A DNA stretch of 8,690 nucleotides from CAIZIN01 sp964483025 (GTDB lineage: Bacteria > Patescibacteriota > Minisyncoccia > Phycocordibacterales > CAIZIN01): positions 1-8,690 of the forward strand of contig CAYZZT010000027.1 in assembly GCA_964483025.1 (NCBI GenBank), written 5' to 3'. This document shows positions 4,917-8,690 of this stretch, piece by piece. The notes beneath the pieces are model-generated. The model worked only from the letters and a program-made list of their open reading frames with translations, searched no databases and had not been told where the DNA came from. Both the position numbers and the translations under genes were made by a program. Positions within the stretch are counted from its first letter, which is position 1; each line of letters opens with the position of its first letter.

Positions 4917-6004
4917 TAAAAAAGCTTAATAATATCAAAATAAGTTACATAAAGCATAAGCCCTATCAAGAATATAAACCCAAGTGCATTTACAAAATTT
5001 AATATTTTTGGAGATATTGGCCTACGAATTATTGCTTCTATAATAATAAAGAAAATTCTTCCCCCATCAAGAGCAGGAAAAGGCATAAAGTTTATTACAG
5101 CTAGGTTAATAGAAATAAATGCAGTAAAACCAAGTAAATAAATAAATCCAAAACTTGATGCATCCCCCACAAGTCCCGCTATACCAATAGGCCCACTCAC
5201 TTGTGAAATATCTGCCTTACCACGAAAAGCCTTTCCGAAAAAATCAAGAAGACCAAAGAAAGTTTGATATATGACTTCGTATGTTAATTTGACTCCCTCC
5301 CAAAGTGCCTTAAAAAATGACAAGTGTACTTCACCCACTTTAGACATTGAAATACCAATGGCCTTATTATCTCCTGTTATACCAAGCACAGGCTCCACAT
5401 CAACAGTTTTAATTTCGCTTCCTCGCTCATAAGAAATTTGTATTTTAGATTTTGATTCTGAAATAAATTTTTGAACATCAGGAACCTCTTGAGGTGTTAT
5501 CGATACAGAGCTACCTTCCTTCATTAAAATAATTTCATCTCCAGCCATAAGCCCTGCTTTTTTTGCAGGTGAATTTTCCAAAACAGAAAGAATTGTAATT
5601 TTTGTATTTGTTACAGGATAGGTGGCACTCTCCACTGGCATTTTATAACCAGACATCAAACTTACGGAAATCAAAAGCCAAGCAAAAAGTATATTAAACA
5701 AAATACCCCCAATCAGTACTGCTATTTGAATATATTTTGGTTTGTTTACCAAACTTCTTGAAGCATCTTTTCCGGTCGTTGACTCCTCATTGGGATCTTC
5801 ACCAAAAATCTTTACATATCCTCCAAATGGAATTAGGTTTATAGAATATGTGGTTTCTCCTTTTTTAAAAGAAAAAAGCTTGGGCGGAAAACCCACAGCA
5901 AATTCATCCACACGCACACCTGCTTTTTTTGCTATCAAAAAATGTCCAAGCTCATGAACAAACACAAGCACTGCCAATATAACGATAAATAGTATTGCTG
6001 ACAT
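4916..6004 (-). CDS. rseP: RseP-type site-2 zinc metalloprotease
   Basis: A 362-residue S2P-family intramembrane protease. The first membrane helix (residues 2-24) carries the zinc motif HELGH (17-21). IPFGGYVKIFGED (59-70) is the family beta-hairpin. A second helix spans about 92-117. A single PDZ domain lies at about 130-205 (NSPAKKAGLMAGDEI). SGPIGIAGL (270-278) leads to the third helix, and NFMPFPALDGGR (305-316) supplies the third zinc ligand, D313. A last helix is at about 338-358. The family cuts membrane-anchored regulators such as anti-sigma factors or signal-peptide remnants; the substrate here is unknown. One PDZ instead of the two in E. coli RseP is common in other bacteria. Its ATG follows the frr stop with no gap (TAAATG), with only a weak ribosome-binding site, so the two are probably coupled. 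Confidence 0.95.
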   Translation of the reverse strand: MSAILFIVILAVLVFVHELGHFLIAKKAGVRVDEFAVGFPPKLFSFKKGETTYSINLIPFGGYVKIFGEDPNEESTTGKDASRSLVNKPKYIQIAVLIGGILFNILFAWLLISVSLMSGYKMPVESATYPVTNTKITILSVLENSPAKKAGLMAGDEIILMKEGSSVSITPQEVPDVQKFISESKSKIQISYERGSEIKTVDVEPVLGITGDNKAIGISMSKVGEVHLSFFKALWEGVKLTYEVIYQTFFGLLDFFGKAFRGKADISQVSGPIGIAGLVGDASSFGFIYLLGFTAFISINLAVINFMPFPALDGGRIFFIIIEAIIRRPISPKILNFVNALGFIFLIGLMLYVTYFDIIKLF

Positions 6005-6556
6005 TTAATTTAAGATTTCTTGCTCTTTTTTTTCAAATAAAGCCACAAGATTATTATTCCCCTCATCAATATATTTTTGCATTTCTTCTTTCGCACGAAA
6101 TTTATCATCTTCTGAAATTGCCCCTTCTTTTTCTTTTGCTTGAACATCATCCCACGCAGTTTCTCTTTCTTTTCGAAGTGCAATACGAGCATCTTCCATT
6201 TTTTCTTTTGCAACTTTTACCAGCATAGCCCTTCTTTCACCTGTTAATTCTGGAAAGAAAAGTCGAATTCCTTTATCATCGACAGCCGTGGAAAGACCAA
6301 GATTTGAACCCGCAATTGCTTTCTCAATAGCTTTTGAAGCACTTGAGTCCCACGGTGCAATACGAAGAGTTCGCACATCTTCAAGCGAAATATTTGCAAG
6401 CTGATTCACAGGCATATACGAGCCATACATTTCAACTTGTATAGTATCGAGCACCGCCATATTTGCTCGGCCAGTTCGGATTGCTGTAAGCTCTCTTTTA
6501 AGCCATTCCTCCGTATCTTTAATTCTTGTTTTTAATTGTATAAAATCGTAAGCCAT
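6005..6556 (-). CDS. frr: Ribosome recycling factor
   Basis: A 183-residue RRF of normal length. It splits post-termination ribosomes together with EF-G. Domain I helices flank a small beta domain. Visible signatures are TAIRTGRANMAVLD (residues 24-37), MPVNQLANISLED (48-60), TLRIAPWD (63-70), IRLFFPELTGERRAMLVKVA (97-116) and the helix-3 arginine cluster ALRKERE (126-132). It is the first gene of the frr-rseP pair, with zero spacing to rseP. Upstream is a TATAAT 13 nt before the ATG and no Shine-Dalgarno sequence (CACATAAAGATG has only AAAG). Confidence 0.97.
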   Translation of the reverse strand: MAYDFIQLKTRIKDTEEWLKRELTAIRTGRANMAVLDTIQVEMYGSYMPVNQLANISLEDVRTLRIAPWDSSASKAIEKAIAGSNLGLSTAVDDKGIRLFFPELTGERRAMLVKVAKEKMEDARIALRKERETAWDDVQAKEKEGAISEDDKFRAKEEMQKYIDEGNNNLVALFEKKEQEILN

Positions 6557-6569
6557 CTTTATGTGTTAA

Positions 6570-6575
6570 ATTATA
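6570..6575 (-). promoter_or_regulatory. Candidate -10 box of frr-rseP
   Basis: A perfect TATAAT on the minus strand ends 13 nt before the frr ATG, which would give a leader of about 6 nt. No good -35 hexamer lies 16-18 bp upstream. A second TATAAT lies at 6612-6607 and would give a leader of about 45 nt. AT richness makes chance matches likely. Confidence 0.33.
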
Positions 6576-6635
6576 GTTTTGCTAATCAATATCATTTTAC
6601 AATTAAATTATATTTATTGTAAGTGAAAGTTATAA

Positions 6636-6669
6636 AATCCGAAATTCGAAGCACGAAATCCGAAACAAA
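6636..6669. repeat. Short CGAAAT-rich repeat
   Basis: The stretch AATCCGAAATTCGAAGCACG followed by AAATCCGAAACAAAT contains four CGAA units, with CCGAAA occurring twice 21 bp apart. I recall very similar intergenic sequences dispersed in many low-G+C uncultured bacterial genomes. Only one copy is in this window, so its dispersed nature cannot be shown here. Confidence 0.4.
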
Positions 6670-6704
6670 TTCTAAATTCAAATAATTAAACAAATTCTCA
6701 TCTG

Positions 6705-6735
6705 TGTCATCCTCGTGTAATCACGGGGATCCAAG
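6705..6735 (+). repeat. Small palindromic repeat R4 (ATCC/GGAT type)
   Basis: TGTC, then ATCCTCGTG, a TAAT loop, CACGGGGAT and CCAAG. Nine pairs form with one T-G wobble when read on the plus strand. It is the sister of R1 (570-599) in the opposite orientation. It lies between the terminator of the unknown membrane-protein gene and frr. Confidence 0.65.
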
Positions 6736-6790
6736 TTCTGAATTCATATTAAGCGAATCAAATTATTCCCCCATTTTAACAGACAAACCC

Positions 6791-6837
6791 AAAAAAGTAA
6801 AAACCGCGCAAGCCCCCTGTTGGGATGCTTGCGCGGT
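6791..6837 (-). terminator. Intrinsic terminator of the unknown membrane-protein gene
   Basis: On the minus strand an 11-bp perfect stem (ACCGCGCAAGC at 6837-6827 with GCTTGCGCGGT at 6813-6803) encloses a 13-nt loop in which CCC and GGG can pair further. It is followed by the T-rich tail TTTTACTTTTTT (6802-6791). It starts 19 nt after the stop codon at 6857. This is the strongest terminator in the window and should separate the gene from frr. Confidence 0.85.
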
Positions 6838-6856
6838 CGAGAAACGATGATGGACT

Positions 6857-7540
6857 TTAGTCAGGGATGTATATACCGTCATATCCGTCCAAGGACACGA
6901 TTTGCTTCTGAGCATCAGCAAATAAATCGACACTCTTGAATATGATACCGAAATTGTCTTTGGCAATCCGTCTGGATTTCTCAAGATTTTCCTGACGAGA
7001 TAACAACAAATTAGCACGATTCACAATATGTTCGGTATACCTTTCTCTGAGTTTTCTGGCTTTATCGAACCTGATTTCAGCATCAAGGATTGAGGCCGCT
7101 AAATTCACGAAGACTTTTCTAATTGATGTTGTACTATATTCTGCAATGACTTCCTTTAAGGGGTTTAGCTCGTCCACCGCCTTTTTGAAGCAGCTAAGAA
7201 TCGCGCCACATCTTGTAATAGTATCCCAGTCTTTTTTAAATTGAAGCTTCTTAAATAGTTCAAAGTAGCCGACTGGTAACATACAAGCAATTACTGCGAT
7301 TACTAAAAGAGTGGTGTCGCCATAAAAACCAAAAGATAAAAAAACAAAAACAATAATGACGATGTTCCAGTTAAGGAAATTATTCCACTTCTCTAGGGAA
7401 CGTTTTGGATCCCCTTTGACACTATCGTATTCAGCACACACCGATTCAAGCGTGACCCCCTCAAGGTTGTTCCGCTCATAAGCAGCAACCATTTCAGGAC
7501 TCACAGAGTTCATAATCGATTTGAATTCAGTCGTATTCAT
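6857..7540 (-). CDS. Unknown two-helix membrane protein
   Basis: I do not recognise this 227-residue protein. Residues 1-56 are polar. Two adjacent membrane helices follow at about 57-74 (NWNIVIIVFVFLSFGFYG) and 76-96 (TTLLVIAVIACMLPVGYFEL), joined by a very short turn (GDTT). The last 130 residues are charged and mostly helical (FKKLQFKKDWDTITR, AEIRFDKARKLRERYTEHI, RQENLEKSRRIAKDNFG), ending DGYDGIYIPD. A hairpin membrane anchor with both ends cytoplasmic is plausible. The gene has its own promoter (7673-7701), a leader of about 125 nt, a weak AGAAAG before the ATG, and a strong terminator. Its G+C is visibly higher (about 40% in sampled lines, 53% in one) than that of neighbours (about 32%). 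It sits between holB and frr, surrounded by repeats, and looks like an acquired self-contained unit. Confidence 0.78.
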   Translation of the reverse strand: MNTTEFKSIMNSVSPEMVAAYERNNLEGVTLESVCAEYDSVKGDPKRSLEKWNNFLNWNIVIIVFVFLSFGFYGDTTLLVIAVIACMLPVGYFELFKKLQFKKDWDTITRCGAILSCFKKAVDELNPLKEVIAEYSTTSIRKVFVNLAASILDAEIRFDKARKLRERYTEHIVNRANLLLSRQENLEKSRRIAKDNFGIIFKSVDLFADAQKQIVSLDGYDGIYIPD

Positions 7541-7570
7541 CTGTCAATTTCTTTCTATTCTTTTGTCTTT

Positions 7571-7636
7571 TTAGGACCATGGTCTTGCGGACATTATCAT
7601 GAGCTTGCGACCCACAACAACACGATTTCTCGCCAT
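7571..7636 (-). CDS. Possible 21-residue leader peptide (uORF)
   Basis: Inside the leader of the membrane-protein gene, an ATG at 7636 opens a 21-codon frame ending in TAA at 7573-7571, 30 nt before the main ATG. It begins MARNRVVVGRKLM and ends ARPWS, and is basic. Only a weak GGA precedes it (TTTTGGATTACATG). It may be chance; no attenuator hairpin with a U-tract follows. Confidence 0.22.
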   Translation of the reverse strand: MARNRVVVGRKLMIMSARPWS

Positions 7637-7672
7637 GTAATCCAAAATAGTTAGACGACTATTCTACCTTAT

Positions 7673-7701
7673 ATTATATCACACATATATAGTTTTTGCA
7701 A
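7673..7701 (-). promoter_or_regulatory. Sigma70-type promoter of the unknown membrane-protein gene
   Basis: On the minus strand TTGCAA (7701-7696), a 17-bp spacer and a perfect TATAAT (7678-7673). The expected start is near 7666, leaving a leader of about 125 nt before the ATG at 7540. This is the best promoter in the window and, unlike the others, is far from its start codon. Confidence 0.68.
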
Positions 7702-7714
7702 GAATTTGCACCCC

Positions 7715-7755
7715 GCCCCGCAAAAACGAGCTCAACAGAGGCGTTTTTGCGGGGC
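7715..7755. repeat. Perfect 14-bp GC-ended hairpin
   Basis: GCCCCGCAAAAACG (7715-7728) is the exact reverse complement of 7742-7755, with a 13-nt loop. It lies just upstream of the membrane-protein promoter. No U-tract follows on either strand within a few bases, though A5/T5 runs lie inside the stem. It could act as a transcription barrier for readthrough from holB, or it may be a repeat. Confidence 0.7.
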
Positions 7756-7767
7756 CAATCCAACTGT

Positions 7768-7793
7768 CTGTATTTTTTACAAAAAAAATACAG
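7768..7793. repeat. 11-bp AT-rich hairpin
   Basis: CTGTATTTTTT (7768-7778) pairs perfectly with AAAAAATACAG (7783-7793) around a 4-nt loop, ACAA. It lies between the 14-bp hairpin and repeat B2. Read on either strand it is followed by mixed sequence, so a terminator role is not supported. Confidence 0.6.
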
Positions 7794-7806
7794 CCCTCCA
7801 GCTTCA

Positions 7807-7870
7807 CCCTAAAACAAATTTGAGTACAAATTTGTTCGGGCGAACATTTTGTTCAAAAAATGTTTTAGCC
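7807..7870 (+). repeat. 64-bp two-hairpin repeat B2
   Basis: Second copy of B1 (4853-4916), with the same orientation and length, 51 of 64 bases identical. Hairpin 1 is ACAAATTT (7814-7821), a GAGTAC loop and AAATTTGT (7828-7835). Hairpin 2 is ACATTTT (7844-7850) with AAAATGT (7857-7863). The right half (CGGGCGAACATTTTGT...AAAATGTTTTAGCC) is nearly invariant. The left half varies in a way that preserves pairing. Confidence 0.75.
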
Positions 7871-7902
7871 AAAAAAACTTGCAAAATTCCCCTTTGAAAT
7901 AC

Positions 7903-8177
7903 AAGTCCACTAAAATAATTTCTTCGAACGAGTTAGCGGAGTGGTTCTAGAAAATTAATAAATTATTTAGCAAAAATCAACTGTTTGAGTGAGCTTGGGG
8001 TGGGACCCAAGCGCAAGACTCATTGAGATATTTATGAGCTTGCGAAATAAATATCCAATGAGTGGACAGCTCCTGTAAGGAGGAGCACAGCGAGTTTTGG
8101 TTTTTGCGTTAAGAATAATTTATATAATTTTCAGAAGCACGGAGCGCTTTAGTGAGAAAAATTATTTTTGGGGACTT
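7903..8177. repeat. 275-bp cloverleaf-like giant inverted repeat
   Basis: Two arms of about 80-90 bp pair imperfectly: AAGTCC (7903-7908) with GGACTT (8172-8177), AAAATAATTT (7912-7921) with AAATTATTTT (8159-8168), GTG-TTCT (7941-7948) with AGAA-CAC (8133-8140), GAAAATTA (7950-7957) with 8125-8132, AAATTATT (7960-7967) with 8114-8121, and GCAAAAA (7970-7976) with 8101-8107. The centre folds into three hairpins: GCTTGGG/CCCAAGC (7993-8012), a 17-bp stem with one bulged A (8018-8063; ACTCATTG and GATATTTAT on the left arm), and GCTCCT/AGGAGC (8069-8086), which holds AAGGAGG. No open reading frame and no clear promoter were seen. It could be a structured RNA or an ssDNA-folding element. Confidence 0.72.
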
Positions 8178-8198
8178 AGATAAACATAAAAAACTTTC

Positions 8199-8251
8199 AG
8201 ACTGGATTCCGGCAGGAGTTTAACCTCGTGAATACGGGGGCCGGAATGACA
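8199..8251 (+). repeat. Palindromic repeat R5 with nested inner hairpin
   Basis: The outer ends are AGACTGGATTCCGGC and GGCCGGAATGACA, with ATTCCGGC (8206-8213) pairing with GCCGGAAT (8240-8247). Instead of a 4-nt loop it contains 26 bases that include CCTCGT-GAAT-ACGGGG, which resembles the core of the R1/R4 type. It shares ACTTTCAGACTGGATTCC with the flank of R2. It lies just downstream of the holB stop. Confidence 0.7.
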
Positions 8252-8259
8252 ACCCTAGA

Positions 8260-8690
8260 TTAATATACAGGCAAAACCAAAGCCAATGTCTCTAATAAAA
8301 TCTTCAACGATGACGACGTATCAAAAACATATTTTTTAATCTCCAAGAGTTTTTCGAGTGCTTCCCTATTTTTCTTTAAATCTTTTGCCAAAATAACTTC
8401 CACCTCCGAAAAGAAATTATTCGCCACAGACTTCCCTTCTTTATTATCTTTAAACGCCTTCAAAAACTTTTCAACCATTTTCAATCTTTCTGGATATGTG
8501 GATTTTAGAAAAGTCTTCGAATTCAAGACTGGATTCCCGTCTTCACGGGAATGACAGAAAGAAGAAACTTCACTCTCTAAGACAACCATTCTCGAAAGCA
8601 AAGTTTCAATAAAAAACGAAGTGGAGGGAACGATAATAAAAAAGTGAGTATTCTCTGTTGGCTCCTCAAACATTTTAAGCATCGCATTTT
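8260..8690 (-). CDS. holB: DNA polymerase III subunit delta' (clamp loader), C-terminal part, cut by window edge
   Basis: The frame is open from the right edge to a TAA at 8262-8260, giving 142 residues. It starts within NAMLKMFEEPTENTHFFIIV, the family motif N-A-L-L-K-x-L-E-E-P-P. Next comes STSFFIETLLSRMVVLE, where T-x-x-SR matches the T-I-x-S-R-C arginine-finger/sensor region. The remainder is helical (ERLKMVEKFLKAF, EVEVILAKDLKKNREALEKL, SSSLKILLETLALVL), as in the collar domain. The ATP-binding-type fold at the N terminus is outside the window. Delta' helps load the sliding clamp. Residues read from 8556-8526 (CHSREDGNPVL) come from repeat R6, inserted in frame in the linker after the SR motif. 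A DnaX-type assignment is possible, but the short C-terminal end and the neighbours favour holB. Confidence 0.82.
   Translation of the reverse strand, partial: NAMLKMFEEPTENTHFFIIVPSTSFFIETLLSRMVVLESEVSSFCHSREDGNPVLNSKTFLKSTYPERLKMVEKFLKAFKDNKEGKSVANNFFSEVEVILAKDLKKNREALEKLLEIKKYVFDTSSSLKILLETLALVLPVY
8526..8556 (+). repeat. Palindromic repeat R6 inside holB
   Basis: AGACTGG, then ATTCCCGT (8533-8540), a CTTC loop, ACGGGAAT (8545-8552) and GACA; the 8-bp stem is perfect. It has the same framework as R3 and R2 with compensatory stem changes (CTGC/GCAG becomes CCGT/ACGG). It lies entirely within the holB frame without breaking it. Confidence 0.82.

Noticed and set aside
6763..7017. Minus-strand alternative frame overlapping the membrane-protein gene and its terminator
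   Set aside because: It runs through the intrinsic terminator and overlaps the better-supported 227-residue frame, which has its own promoter.
7706..7897. Plus-strand open frame of 63 codons
   Set aside because: It is made of the 14-bp hairpin, the 11-bp hairpin and repeat B2; the translation reflects repeat sequence, not a protein.
7926..7955. tRNA-like stretch (GTTAGCGGAGTGGTTCTAGAA resembles a D-arm)
   Set aside because: No anticodon arm, T-arm GGTTCGAATCC box or acceptor pairing at tRNA spacing; the sequence is explained by the long inverted repeat.
7599..8045. Shared 12-mer ATGAGCTTGCGA in the leader of the membrane-protein gene (7599-7610) and in the central hairpin loop of the cloverleaf (8034-8045)
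   Set aside because: In a window this size a few identical 12-mers are expected by chance, and the flanks do not match.

Overview
This window looks like a chromosomal piece from a Patescibacteria (Candidate Phyla Radiation) bacterium, most likely of the Parcubacteria/Paceibacteria group. The reasons are low G+C (about a third by hand sampling), compact minus-strand operons, a 415-residue prolyl-tRNA synthetase without the usual editing insertion, a very short MreD-like protein, and the order frr-rseP-proS-mreB-mreC-mreD-mrdA. The lineage is inferred from memory of such genomes; no search was run.

Every supported gene is on the minus strand, so transcription runs from high to low coordinates. 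The layout in that direction is: (1) the C-terminal part of DNA polymerase III subunit delta' (holB), cut by the right edge; (2) about 560 bp without a gene (7702-8259), packed with palindromes, including a 275-bp cloverleaf-like inverted repeat (7903-8177); (3) an unknown two-helix membrane protein (6857-7540) with its own sigma70-type promoter, a leader of about 125 nt and a strong intrinsic terminator, and with higher G+C than its neighbours; (4) frr and rseP, directly abutting; (5) a small unknown gene and a GIY-YIG endonuclease gene, the latter enclosed by perfect 31-bp inverted repeats; (6) proS-mreB-mreC-mreD, tightly packed or overlapping; (7) about 270 bp of repeats; (8) the N-terminal part of mrdA (PBP2), cut by the left edge.

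The housekeeping genes cover translation (ProRS, ribosome recycling factor), replication (clamp loader), regulated membrane proteolysis (RseP) and the rod-shape/peptidoglycan elongation machinery (MreB, MreC, MreD, PBP2). The accessory layer consists of dispersed small palindromic repeats. One family (R1-R6, with an ATTCC/GGAAT or ATCC/GGAT core) occurs six times. One copy is read through in frame inside holB, another forms the C terminus of the unknown 122-residue protein, and two form the inverted ends of the GIY-YIG cassette. A second family (B1, B2; 64 bp, two hairpins) occurs twice, with compensatory base changes in its stem.

Four minus-strand genes (mrdA, proS, the 122-residue gene, frr) have a -10-like hexamer ending 8-13 nt before the ATG and no clear Shine-Dalgarno sequence. 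This suggests leaderless or near-leaderless transcripts. No tRNA, rRNA, CRISPR array or classical insertion sequence was seen.
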